NCBI RefSeq assembly: GCF_008727865.1
Contig: NZ_VTWU01000010.1
Location: forward strand, 1-64,000
DNA: 64,000 bases
Direction: 5' to 3'
Source: Hymenobacter busanensis
GTDB taxonomy: Bacteria; Bacteroidota; Bacteroidia; Cytophagales; Hymenobacteraceae
How positions within the stretch are numbered: position 1 is the first letter of the stretch; every line of letters begins with the position of its first letter. Below are positions 25,357 to 32,672 of the stretch, piece by piece. The notes beneath the pieces are model-generated. The model was not told where the DNA came from. It saw only the letters and a list, made by a program, of their open reading frames with translations, and did no database searches. The translations under genes and the position numbers were made by a program.

Positions 25357-25686
25357 GTGAAAGCCATTAACATCACCTTCAAGTTCTCGGATGGTCAGCC
25401 CGAACAGACCCACGTGGCGGCCGAAGGAGAATCGGTGCTCGACGTGGCCCTCAACAACGGCATTCAGCTCCAGCACAACTGCGGGGGCGTGTGCGGCTGC
25501 AGCACCTGCCACATCTACGTGCACGGCGGCGCCGACGACCTGCCGGAAATCAGCGACAAAGAAGAGGACTTCATCGACCGCGCCGTAAACCCGCGCCTCA
25601 ACTCCCGCCTTGCCTGCCAGTGCGTAACGCAGGGCAACGAGGACCTGGTAGTGGAAATACCCAAGCAGGATTTCCTGGGCCATTAA
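25357..25686 (+). CDS. 2Fe-2S ferredoxin, Isc type
   Basis: A 109-residue plant/adrenodoxin-like ferredoxin that carries electrons to iron-sulfur assembly or hydroxylases. Ligands follow C-x5-C-x2-C-x35-C: Cys42, Cys48, Cys51 and Cys87. Additional cysteines at 46 and 89 lie next to ligands. The loop NCGGVCGCSTCHIYV and the C-terminal RLACQ match Isc-type ferredoxin. GTG 25357 follows directly from the TACCTTTG box and gives a normal N-terminus MKAINITFKF; no ATG is available nearby. It is followed after 128 bases by iscX, which usually partners Isc ferredoxin in Proteobacteria, although no iscSUA genes are in the window. Confidence 0.92.
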   Translation: MKAINITFKFSDGQPEQTHVAAEGESVLDVALNNGIQLQHNCGGVCGCSTCHIYVHGGADDLPEISDKEEDFIDRAVNPRLNSRLACQCVTQGNEDLVVEIPKQDFLGH

Positions 25687-25695
25687 TTTTTACTG

Positions 25696-25787
25696 TGCTG
25701 CTGTGCGAAGGTGGGCATTGCGCTGATGCGGTAAGCAACACCGTTTGATTGGCGCACCAGCACGTTTCCCCCATTCGCACAGCAGCA
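25696..25787. repeat. 14-bp inverted repeat before iscX
   Basis: TGCTGCTGTGCGAA (25696-25709) is the exact complement of TTCGCACAGCAGCA (25774-25787), 64 bases apart. It fills the ferredoxin-iscX gap and may form a long-range RNA hairpin ending 27 bases before the iscX ATG. Confidence 0.5.
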
Positions 25788-25814
25788 TATTCCCCACATC
25801 AGCCCCTTACATAC

Positions 25815-26057
25815 ATGACGCATTTCGAGCCGCCCATGCACTGGCAAGACCACGAGGACATTGCCATGGCCCTGTACGAAAAGTTTGGCGACGACTTCGG
25901 CGAAGCCCGCATCTACCGCATCCGCTTCACCGATTTGCTGGACTGGGTGCTGAGCTTGCCCAACTTCAAAGGCACCCGCGAGCAAGCCAACGAAGGCCAC
26001 CTGGAGCAAATTCAGGCCAAGTGGGTGTACGAGTGGCGCGACAACCAGAAAGGCTAG
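25815..26057 (+). CDS. iscX: Fe-S assembly protein IscX
   Basis: An 80-residue acidic protein of the IscX (YfhJ) family, which binds iron and the desulfurase IscS and tunes iron-sulfur cluster assembly. The family pattern is clear: MHWQDHEDIAMALYEKFGD, then RIRFTDLLDWVLSLPNFKG, then the C-terminal LEQIQAKWVYEWRD. Several Asp and Glu residues form the acidic iron-binding face. ATG 25815 was chosen because the family begins close to the MHW segment; an in-frame start 22 codons upstream would cross the inverted repeat. kdsC begins 8 bases after its stop, so they are likely co-transcribed. It is unusual to see iscX without the isc operon. Confidence 0.88.
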   Translation: MTHFEPPMHWQDHEDIAMALYEKFGDDFGEARIYRIRFTDLLDWVLSLPNFKGTREQANEGHLEQIQAKWVYEWRDNQKG

Positions 26058-26065
26058 CCCCCGGC

Positions 26066-26551
26066 ATGGTTGATCTGTCCGCCATTCAGGCTTTTATTTT
26101 CGACGTCGACGGGGTACTCACCGATGGCACGCTGCTGGCGCTCAACACCGGCGAGCAGGCCCGCGCCTTCCACATCCGCGACGGATACGCCATCCGGCAC
26201 GCGCTGGCCAAGGGCTACCGCATCATCGTTATTTCGGGGCGCGAAGAAGTGGGCGTGCGCAAGCGCCTAGAGTCGCTCGACGTGCAGGACATCTACCTCG
26301 GCGTCGACGACAAGATGAAAATCTTCAACACCTACATCAACCTGCACCGCCTCGACCCGGCCCGCATTGCCTACATGGGCGACGACGTGCCCGACCTGGA
26401 GGTGATGCGCCGCTGCGCCGTTGCCGCTTGCCCCGCCGATGCCGCCGCCGACGTGTACGCCATCAGCAACTACGTGGCCACGCTGCCCGGTGGGCGCGGC
26501 GCGGTGCGCGAGCTGGTAGAAGCCGTAATGAAAGCCCAAGGCACCTGGTAG
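26066..26551 (+). CDS. kdsC: 3-deoxy-D-manno-octulosonate 8-phosphate phosphatase
   Basis: A 161-residue HAD-superfamily phosphatase of the small, cap-less KdsC class. It hydrolyses KDO 8-phosphate, a step in making the inner core sugar of lipopolysaccharide; the enzyme is usually a tetramer. Motif I is D13-V-D-G-V-L-T-D, motif II lies in VISGRE, the conserved Lys in DKMKIF, and motif IV is GDDVPDLEVM. The C-terminal GGRGAVRELVEAVMKAQGTW matches the tail that reaches into neighbouring active sites. It starts 8 bases after iscX. YrbI-like relatives and CMP-sialate-type phosphatases are alternatives, but KdsC fits best. Confidence 0.92.
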   Translation: MVDLSAIQAFIFDVDGVLTDGTLLALNTGEQARAFHIRDGYAIRHALAKGYRIIVISGREEVGVRKRLESLDVQDIYLGVDDKMKIFNTYINLHRLDPARIAYMGDDVPDLEVMRRCAVAACPADAAADVYAISNYVATLPGGRGAVRELVEAVMKAQGTW

Positions 26552-26600
26552 CGGCGGCTGGGGTCATCATTTGGTAACGCAGCGCCCGGCCGAAGAGGGG

Positions 26601-26630
26601 TTGGAGGTTTGAGATATTCCGATATTTTTA
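26601..26630 (+). promoter_or_regulatory. candidate cold-shock gene promoter
   Basis: TTG (26601-26603), 19 bases, then TATTTTTA (26623-26630), one mismatch from TAnnTTTG. The spacing equals that of the mreB promoter. It would give a leader of about 35 bases, much shorter than the long cold-sensing cspA leader of E. coli. Confidence 0.5.
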
Positions 26631-26670
26631 CCCCTGCATCCATTCACCTCTTCACCCCCGTTAGCTTGCC

Positions 26671-26865
26671 ATGAAAACAGGAACCGTCAAATTCTTTAAT
26701 GATTCGAAAGGCTTCGGATTCATTACGGAAGACGCCACGAAAGAAGACTTCTTCGTGCACATAACTGGCCTGAGCGGTCTGCAGCTTCAGCAGCACGACC
26801 GCGTGGAGTTCGACACCCGCGAAGGCCGCAAAGGCATCAATGCCGTCAACGTAAAGAAGCTATAA
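26671..26865 (+). CDS. cold-shock domain protein (CspA family)
   Basis: A 64-residue single cold-shock domain. It binds single-stranded RNA or DNA and acts as an RNA chaperone. RNP1 (KGFGFIT) and RNP2 (DFFVHI) are both intact, with the aromatic residues at the binding face (F9, F10, F17, F27, F28, H30). The C-terminal KGINAVNVKKL is standard. The gene is alone between kdsC and a strong terminator, and has its own candidate promoter. Whether it responds to cold cannot be told from sequence, since several paralogs usually exist. Confidence 0.95.
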   Translation: MKTGTVKFFNDSKGFGFITEDATKEDFFVHITGLSGLQLQQHDRVEFDTREGRKGINAVNVKKL

Positions 26866-26904
26866 GGGGCACATTCTCTACACGATAAATTGCCTTGACT
26901 TCGG

Positions 26905-26936
26905 AAAACCCCTTCTGCCAGTGCAGAAGGGGTTTT
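26905..26936 (+). terminator. intrinsic terminator after the cold-shock gene
   Basis: AAAACCCCTTCTGC (26905-26918) pairs exactly with 26923-26936, leaving a 4-base loop and a run of six T. Confidence 0.92.
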
Positions 26937-26970
26937 TTGCTTCTGATGCCGTTGCCCCGGCGCGGGCGGC

Positions 26971-26978
26971 TACCTTTG
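26971..26978 (+). promoter_or_regulatory. -7 promoter element TACCTTTG
   Basis: An exact TAnnTTTG match, 27 bases before the UbiA-family ATG. A TTG lies 16 bases upstream (26952-26954). It directly follows the cold-shock terminator. Confidence 0.7.
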
Positions 26979-27005
26979 TGCCCACCGCATTCTGGTTTCA
27001 GTCCC

Positions 27006-27914
27006 ATGCCCGCGTCAGGTTCCTCTGCTCTTGCTGCTGCCCCGCCTGCCGGGCGTGCCGGTACCATGCTGGCCCGGTTGGTGCGCCTTCCCAACCTGCT
27101 CATCATGGCCTTGTGCATGGCCCTGACGCAAACCTGCCTGCTGGTGCCCACCGACCCGCTGGCGGCACTGCTGTCGGTGCGCTTTGCCCTGCTGCTGCTG
27201 GCTACCTTGTGCGTGGCCGCCGCCGGCTACATCATCAACGACTACTACGACGTCAAGATTGACACCATCAACCGGCCGGGGCAACTGGTGGTGGGCCCGG
27301 TAGTAGGGCGGCGCCCGGCTATGCTGGCGCACTTGCTGCTCTCGTTTGAAGGCATTGTGGTGGCCGGAACGTTGGCGCCCGCAGTGGGCGTGGTAACGGT
27401 GGGCGCGGCGCTGCTGCTGTGGGGCTATTCGGCCCGTTTCAAGCGGGTGGCGCTGGTGGGCAACCTCAGCATTGGGCTGCTTACGGCGGCGCTGGTACTG
27501 CTGCCCGAGCTGCTGCTGCGCACCGGCCACACGGCCGTGTGGGGCTATGCGCTAGCCGCGTTTCTGCTCACAGTGGTGCGCGAAATCATCAAGGACGTGG
27601 AAGACATGCGCGGCGACGCCCAGCACGACTGCCGCACGCTGCCCATTGTGGTGGGCGTGGCGCGCAGCAAGTGGGTGGTGGCCGTGTTTCTGCTGAGTTT
27701 GCTCTGGGTGGTAGCCGTGGCCATCGGCCAGGGCTTTGCCGAGGGGCAATGGCGCTTGGCCCTTTGGCTACTGGGCACGGTGCTCGGGCCGCTGGTGCTG
27801 CTGGGCGTGCGCCTCGCCCGCGCCGACCGCCGCCGCGACTTTGCCCGCCTCAGCACCTTGTGCAAGCTCATCATGCTGGGCGGCGTACTCTCAATGCTGG
27901 TGATTGGGCGCTAA
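27006..27914 (+). CDS. UbiA-family prenyltransferase
   Basis: A 302-residue integral membrane protein with about eight helices. UbiA enzymes move a prenyl group onto an aromatic or polar acceptor. Both Asp-rich metal-diphosphate motifs are present: NDYYDVKID at residues 78-86 and KDVEDMRGD near residue 200. The first motif with the following INRPGQLVVG resembles the Bacteroidota branch annotated as geranylgeranylglycerol-phosphate geranylgeranyltransferase-like; the real acceptor is unknown. ATG 27006 is used because the TACCTTTG box at 26971 lies downstream of the earlier in-frame start. The 3' end meets the convergent minus-strand gene with only 2 bases between stop codons. Confidence 0.88.
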   Translation: MPASGSSALAAAPPAGRAGTMLARLVRLPNLLIMALCMALTQTCLLVPTDPLAALLSVRFALLLLATLCVAAAGYIINDYYDVKIDTINRPGQLVVGPVVGRRPAMLAHLLLSFEGIVVAGTLAPAVGVVTVGAALLLWGYSARFKRVALVGNLSIGLLTAALVLLPELLLRTGHTAVWGYALAAFLLTVVREIIKDVEDMRGDAQHDCRTLPIVVGVARSKWVVAVFLLSLLWVVAVAIGQGFAEGQWRLALWLLGTVLGPLVLLGVRLARADRRRDFARLSTLCKLIMLGGVLSMLVIGR

Positions 27915-27916
27915 GC

Positions 27917-28771
27917 CTACCGGGCGCGGTGCCAGTACTTGCGGTGAATGCGCCGGCCATCGGTCTGTTGCGCGCTGATTACATAAAGCCCTTCTGCCCA
28001 ATTAGTAGTGGGCAACCGCACGGTAGCTGCAGGGGAGCCGAGCGCAGCTACGCAAGTGCCGGTGAGGGTGCTGACGGTGAGGTTGGCCAGGGGCTGACCG
28101 GCCGTTACAAGCAGTGCGTCCTCGGTAGGCGCTAGACGCAACACGGGGACTGCGGCGGCGCCAACTGCCGCGTTCAGGATAAGCGGGCAGCCAGTGGCAA
28201 AGGCATTAGAGTAGAAGCGCTGCGCGCCCCGGTAAGCACATTGCACCTGCGGGCTGGGGTCGGTTGCGGTTGCATCGGCTTGGTATACCGGGGAGTGGGT
28301 GTCGCCCATGCCTTCGATCCACTCGAGCGAACCGCTTGGGGAACCTGACAAGAGGATACGGCGGCGGTAACCGGCGTCGGTCAGAACCGAATCGGTCCGC
28401 ACGACTTGGCAGGTCCGGATAAAGCCGGTCCCTGGACCAAAAGTGAGCGAAACCTGTTGCCCCACGTTTACGCGAAAGTCGTAGAGCAGCCGCTCGGTGT
28501 GGTCGTTTGGGAAAATGACATACACCCGCTGCGCGACAGAATCTTCGCGAACCAAAAAGGGCCCGATGCCACCCAGTAGAGTTGAGTAAGTGGTGCCATT
28601 GCGGATGACCTGTCCGCCGAGGGAGTAGCTAAACGGATACCGCGTCTGGAAATCATACATCATGCAGTTCCATTTGGTGGTGCGTAGCAGCGGGTCGTAG
28701 GGCCGGGCTTGGAGCGACACTGCGCCAGCCAGCAGCAGCATAATCAACTGAAAACGGAAGACTAAAAGCAT
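27917..28771 (-). CDS. secreted protein with degenerate T9SS-like tail
   Basis: A 284-residue exported protein I do not recognise. A signal peptide (MLLVFRFQLIMLLLAGAVSLQA) leads to a beta-rich body with several cysteines (CMMYDF, IRTCQVV, VQCAYRG, ATGCPLI). The stretch LEWIEGMGDTHSPVY resembles a motif seen in other Bacteroidota T9SS cargo ('wieGiGs...'). The final 75 residues follow the shape of a type A sorting domain (APTEDALLVTAG ... LTVSTLTGTCVAAL ... NWAEGLYVISAQQTDGRRIHRKYW), but without the YPNP start, so it may be a diverged sorting signal. It is convergent with the UbiA gene, with no room for a terminator. Confidence 0.72.
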   Translation of the reverse strand: MLLVFRFQLIMLLLAGAVSLQARPYDPLLRTTKWNCMMYDFQTRYPFSYSLGGQVIRNGTTYSTLLGGIGPFLVREDSVAQRVYVIFPNDHTERLLYDFRVNVGQQVSLTFGPGTGFIRTCQVVRTDSVLTDAGYRRRILLSGSPSGSLEWIEGMGDTHSPVYQADATATDPSPQVQCAYRGAQRFYSNAFATGCPLILNAAVGAAAVPVLRLAPTEDALLVTAGQPLANLTVSTLTGTCVAALGSPAATVRLPTTNWAEGLYVISAQQTDGRRIHRKYWHRAR

Positions 28772-28923
28772 GTCGTAGGGAATGAATAGAACTTTCGTGG
28801 GTCAATATAGTAGTTAGGAGCACTCTAGGCTCCCGCGTATGCAATAACCCGAACGTGCCCAAGGCCGTTAGGCGGGTAGTGGGTGCGGCGCTGTCGCCGT
28901 GGCCTTTCCAGTTGCCGTACTGC

Positions 28924-30105
28924 ATGACTTTTCGCTACCTTCTCCTCACCGGCGCCCTGGCCGTTGGCCTGTTGACGGCTGCCTCCGCCCAAACGCCCGA
29001 TACGGCTTCGGCCAAGCGCACAGAGCGCGACATTCGGCTGGGCCAGCCGGCCAAGAACCCCGAAGACCGCCCCAGCTTTATTCCGGCCCCGGTCATTTTC
29101 TACGAACCCGAAACCGGCTTTGCGGCCGGCGCCACCTTTCTGCCTACCTGGCGCCACGGCCGCGACACCACCGTGCGCAAGTCCAACGGTCGCATCGGCG
29201 GGTGGTACTCGCAGAAAAAGCAGCTGAACCTGCAGCTGAGCCACACCATCTTCACCCGCCGCGAAGCCTGGCTGGTGAGCGGCGACCTGCTGTTCTACGA
29301 CTACCCGATTTTTTTCTACGGCATCGGCAACGACACCGATATCGACGACGAAAGCGAAATTTCCTACAAGGTCCTCACCTTCAACCAGCGCGGGCTGAAG
29401 CAGGCCTTCATTCCCGGCCTGTTTCTGGGCCTGACCTACCGCTACACCGACACGCGCGACATCATCGCCGACAAGCCCACCGTGAACGACGGCGACAAAG
29501 CCAACCTGCTGCTCACTCAGGTGCCCGCCGAACAGCGCCTGGATACCCGCATTTCGGGCCTGGGCCCGGCCGTGGTGTACGACACCCGCGACAACGTGCT
29601 GAGCACGTTTCGCGGCAATTACGTGGACGTGCAGGCCCTGCTGAACCGTTCCGGCCTGGGCAGCGACTACAACTTCACCCGCTACCAGCTGGACGCCCGC
29701 CACTTTCAGCCGCTGCGCAAAGGCTCCAACCGCACCATTCTGGCCGGGCAAGTGCTGGGCCAGTTCAACCGCGGCAACGTGCCCTTCCGCGAGCTGGCCG
29801 GCCTGGGCGGCATCACCGTGCTGCGCGGCATCTACGAGGGCCGATTCCGCGACCGGCAGCTGCTGATGGGCCAGGCCGAACTGCGCCACCACTTGTTCTG
29901 GCGCCTCAACGGGGCCGTGTTTGCCGGCGTCGGGCAAGTAGCGCCTCGCTTCCGCGACTTCGGCCTGAGCGACTTCAACTACGCGGCCGGCGGCGGCCTG
30001 CGCTTCCAGTTCAACCGCCGCGACCGGATCAACATCCGCTTCGATTACGGCGTGGGTTCGGGCGGATCGAGCGGGCTGTATTTCGGCGTAAACGAAGCGT
30101 TTTAG
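28924..30105 (+). CDS. Omp85-like outer-membrane barrel protein (first of pair)
   Basis: A 393-residue exported protein with a signal peptide (ending near TAASAQ) and a 16-strand-like barrel of the Omp85/bacterial surface antigen (D15) type. No POTRA repeats precede the barrel. The conserved strand turn reads GLGGITVLRGIYEGRFRDR, matching the LRGY/VRGF lock segment of BamA/TamA relatives. FFYGIGNDTD and VVYDTRDNVLSTFRGNYV are also typical, and the C-terminus ends in aromatic GLYFGVNEAF. It may help insert or move lipids or proteins, but stand-alone barrels of this kind have no assigned role. It is followed by a paralog 110 bases downstream. Confidence 0.85.
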   Translation: MTFRYLLLTGALAVGLLTAASAQTPDTASAKRTERDIRLGQPAKNPEDRPSFIPAPVIFYEPETGFAAGATFLPTWRHGRDTTVRKSNGRIGGWYSQKKQLNLQLSHTIFTRREAWLVSGDLLFYDYPIFFYGIGNDTDIDDESEISYKVLTFNQRGLKQAFIPGLFLGLTYRYTDTRDIIADKPTVNDGDKANLLLTQVPAEQRLDTRISGLGPAVVYDTRDNVLSTFRGNYVDVQALLNRSGLGSDYNFTRYQLDARHFQPLRKGSNRTILAGQVLGQFNRGNVPFRELAGLGGITVLRGIYEGRFRDRQLLMGQAELRHHLFWRLNGAVFAGVGQVAPRFRDFGLSDFNYAAGGGLRFQFNRRDRINIRFDYGVGSGGSSGLYFGVNEAF

Positions 30106-30174
30106 CAGGCAATCCGGGCTGGCAAAATCTGCCCAGCCTCCGTCGTTCAAGCTCGACTTCTATTCAGTACATTG

Positions 30175-30206
30175 AGCAGCCATCCGCCCCGGGTGGCTGC
30201 TTTTTT
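30175..30206 (+). terminator. terminator ending 9 bases before the next ATG
   Basis: AGCAGCCATCC (30175-30185) pairs with GGGTGGCTGCT (30191-30201) with one U-G pair, and a run of six T follows (30201-30206). The second barrel gene starts at 30216. No room remains for a normal promoter after it, so it may act as an attenuator or leaky terminator. Confidence 0.8.
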
Positions 30207-30215
30207 ATTGCGTCG

Positions 30216-31367
30216 ATGCGTAGCCACTGTTTGTTGCTAGCCTTGGGTGTGCTGGCCGCACCTGTTTTCTGCAAAGCCCAAGCCCGGGTCGTGCCGGCCG
30301 ATTCCGCCGCGGCCCGCCCTGCCAAGCCGGCCCGCAAGGTGAAGGTGGCCGCGCTGCCCATCGTGTTTTCGCAGCCCGAAACCGGCATTGCCTACGGCGC
30401 GGCCGTGCTGCCGGTGTGGCGCTTCGGCACCGACACAGCCACGCGCAGCTCCACGGCCCGCCTGCTGGGCTACTACACCCAGCGCAAGCAGTCGAGCGTG
30501 TCGCTGACCTACACCATTTTCACGCCCGGCGAAAGGTGGGCACTCAACGGTGAGGCCTTCTACTTCAACTTTCCCTATTACTACTACGGCGTCGGCAACG
30601 ACACCCGGAAGGCCGAGAAGAGCGACATTTCCTACAAGGTGGTCATCGTCACGCAACGGGTGCTCAAGAACCTGCGCCCGCACACCTTCGCCGGCCTCAG
30701 TTTCCGCCTCACCGACCTCCACCACATTCGCCTCGACGACCCGCTGACCGACGACGGCCAAAAGCCCAACCTGCTGCTGGAACGCCCGGCCCGCGAGCGG
30801 CAAACCACCCTCACCTCCGGCCTCGGCCCCACGTTTCTCTACGACAGCCGCGACAACGTGCTCAGCACCTGGCGCGGCAGCTACCTCGAAACCACCGCGC
30901 TGCTGATGGGCCGCTACCTCGGCAGCGACAATAATTTCACCCGTTTTCAGCTCGATGCGCGCCATTTCAGGCCACTAAGGCGCGGCAACACCAACACGGT
31001 GCTGGCGGGGCAGGTGCAAGGGCAGTTTCACACCGGCACGGTACCGTTTCGCGAGCTGGCCAATCTCGGCGGCGAGAAGATGCTGCGCGGCATTTACGAA
31101 GGCCGGTTCCGCGACCGGCAGATGGTGGCCGCCCAGCTGGAGCTGCGCCAAAAACTATTCTGGCGCCTCGGCGGCGTGGTATTCGGCGCCGCCGGGCAGG
31201 TGCACAATAGCCTCGGCGACTTCCGCCCGAACGACTTTAACGTGGCCGCCGGGGCGGGCCTGCGCATCGCCGTCAACAGGCAGGACCGCCTGGCTATTCG
31301 CATCGACTATGCGGTGGGCTCGGGGCAATCGAGCGGGCTGTATTTCGCCTTCAACGAGGCATTTTAG
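30216..31367 (+). CDS. Omp85-like outer-membrane barrel protein (second of pair)
   Basis: A 383-residue paralog of the preceding gene. The signal peptide is MRSHCLLLALGVLAAPVFCKAQ. The barrel shares most landmarks: IVFSQPETGIAYGAAVLPVWRFG, YYYYGVGNDTRKAEKSDISYKV, FLYDSRDNVLSTWRGSYLET, NLGGEKMLRGIYEGRFRDR, and a C-terminal GLYFAFNEAF. No POTRA repeats are seen. It differs from its twin mainly in surface-loop segments. The ATG lies 9 bases after the T-run of a hairpin terminator, so its expression may depend on read-through from the first gene, or on a promoter overlapping the hairpin. Function unknown, outer-membrane location inferred. Confidence 0.85.
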   Translation: MRSHCLLLALGVLAAPVFCKAQARVVPADSAAARPAKPARKVKVAALPIVFSQPETGIAYGAAVLPVWRFGTDTATRSSTARLLGYYTQRKQSSVSLTYTIFTPGERWALNGEAFYFNFPYYYYGVGNDTRKAEKSDISYKVVIVTQRVLKNLRPHTFAGLSFRLTDLHHIRLDDPLTDDGQKPNLLLERPARERQTTLTSGLGPTFLYDSRDNVLSTWRGSYLETTALLMGRYLGSDNNFTRFQLDARHFRPLRRGNTNTVLAGQVQGQFHTGTVPFRELANLGGEKMLRGIYEGRFRDRQMVAAQLELRQKLFWRLGGVVFGAAGQVHNSLGDFRPNDFNVAAGAGLRIAVNRQDRLAIRIDYAVGSGQSSGLYFAFNEAF

Positions 31368-31381
31368 CCCCGGCCGCGGCA

Positions 31382-31389
31382 TACCTTTT
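31382..31389 (+). promoter_or_regulatory. possible -7 element TACCTTTT
   Basis: One mismatch from TAnnTTTG, 41 bases before the GT2 ATG and 14 bases after the preceding stop codon. Confidence 0.4.
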
Positions 31390-31430
31390 TTCTTGTGCGG
31401 TGCGTACATGCTAGCCAGTTGCCGCACCGT

Positions 31431-32624
31431 ATGCCCCTACCTCTACCTGCCCGATTTCTCCAGGCCATCGGCGCCTCCTTTGCGCGCGCCCCCCGCGAGT
31501 TGCAAATACCCGCGCCACCGGCCGCCGAGCTCGAAATCTGCGTGATTGTGCCGGCCAAAGACGAGGCCGACCGGGTAGAAGCCACCTTGCTGGCGCTGGC
31601 CCAGCAGGTAACAGCCGCTGGCCAGCCGTTTGCACCCGAACGCTACGAAATTCTGCTGCTGGCCAACAATTGCAGCGACGACACCGCCGCCGTGGCCCGC
31701 CGCTTTGCCGCCCGGCACCCGCACCTCGCGCTCCACGTGCTCGAAACCACGCTGCCGCCCGCCGAAGCCCACGTGGGCCGCGCCCGGCGCCTGCTGATGG
31801 ACGCTGCCTGCCGCCGCCTCGAAGCCGTGGGGCGTCCGCTCGGTCTCATTGCCTCCACCGACGCCGACACCCGCGTAGCCGCCACCTGGCTGGCCGCTAC
31901 TCTGGCCGAAGTAGCCGCCGGGGCCGATGCCGTGGGCGGGCGCATTCTGCCCGAAACCACTGCCCCCGGCTGCCCCACCCGCCGCCTGCACCTGCGCGAT
32001 GCCGCCTACCGCCTGCTCTGCGCCCGTCTCGAAGTCCTCATCGACCCCCTCGACCACGACCCGTGGCCGCGCCACCACCAGCACTTCGGGGGCAGCCTTA
32101 CCCTCACCGCCGCGGCCTACCGCCGCGTAGGCGGCCTGCCTGTAGTCCCGTTTCTGGAAGACGAGGCGCTGTGCCGCCTGCTTCGCCACCACGATTTGCG
32201 CTTGCGTCACAGCCCGCACGTGCGGGTTGTTACCTCGGCCCGGCAGCAGGGGCGCGTGGCCGTAGGACTTTCGTGGCAACTGCGCGAATGGGCCCAGTAC
32301 TGCGCCGAGGGCCGGGAGCCGCTCGTCGACAACCCGGTGCGGCTGCTGGCCGAATGGACGCTGCGCCGTCAGTTGCGGCAGCTGTGGCAATTCCCCTCCG
32401 AAAACCACGCCGAGGCTTCCGGCCGTGTTCTGGAACTGGCCGCCGCGCTGAACCTAACGCCCACGGCCTTGCTTGCGCACCTGGGCAGCGGCCTAACGTT
32501 CGGGACGATGTGGGAACAACTCATGCTCGCGGCGCAGCCCGCCTGGCAGCTACGCTGGCCCGCGCTGCCTCTGTCAGCAGCAACCGCTGAATTGCGGAAG
32601 CTGGTTGCGGTATTCGGCCGCTAA
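31431..32624 (+). CDS. GT2-family glycosyltransferase of a Nod-like cluster
   Basis: A 397-residue GT-A glycosyltransferase. The nucleotide-binding start is EICVIVPAKDEADRVEATL (residues about 35-53), the metal-binding DxD is STDADTR (Asp144, Asp146), and the likely acceptor/base region is HFGGSLTLTAAAYRRVGGLPVVPFLEDEALCRLL (EDE at 243-245). No membrane helix is obvious, unlike NodC or hyaluronan synthase. It would transfer a sugar from a nucleotide sugar; donor and acceptor are unknown. It points toward a minus-strand set encoding a NodS-like methyltransferase, a PIG-L deacetylase and an acyl-CoA-dehydrogenase-like protein, and is separated from them by 48 bases. The four enzyme types parallel sugar transfer, N-deacetylation, methylation and acyl chemistry in Nod-factor synthesis; this link is my inference. 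Confidence 0.85.
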   Translation: MPLPLPARFLQAIGASFARAPRELQIPAPPAAELEICVIVPAKDEADRVEATLLALAQQVTAAGQPFAPERYEILLLANNCSDDTAAVARRFAARHPHLALHVLETTLPPAEAHVGRARRLLMDAACRRLEAVGRPLGLIASTDADTRVAATWLAATLAEVAAGADAVGGRILPETTAPGCPTRRLHLRDAAYRLLCARLEVLIDPLDHDPWPRHHQHFGGSLTLTAAAYRRVGGLPVVPFLEDEALCRLLRHHDLRLRHSPHVRVVTSARQQGRVAVGLSWQLREWAQYCAEGREPLVDNPVRLLAEWTLRRQLRQLWQFPSENHAEASGRVLELAAALNLTPTALLAHLGSGLTFGTMWEQLMLAAQPAWQLRWPALPLSAATAELRKLVAVFGR

Positions 32625-32672
32625 GCAGGAAACATTGCCGAAAATACTGGCCCTTAGTAATCTATGCGGCGT

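Noticed and set aside
28825-30150. 441-residue minus-strand frame opposite the first barrel gene
   Set aside because: No motif, Val/Gly/Ala/Gln-rich; shadow of the barrel gene.
28899-30215. Plus-strand extension before the second barrel gene
   Set aside because: It is an out-of-frame reading of the first barrel gene. The signal peptide at ATG 30216 marks the true start.
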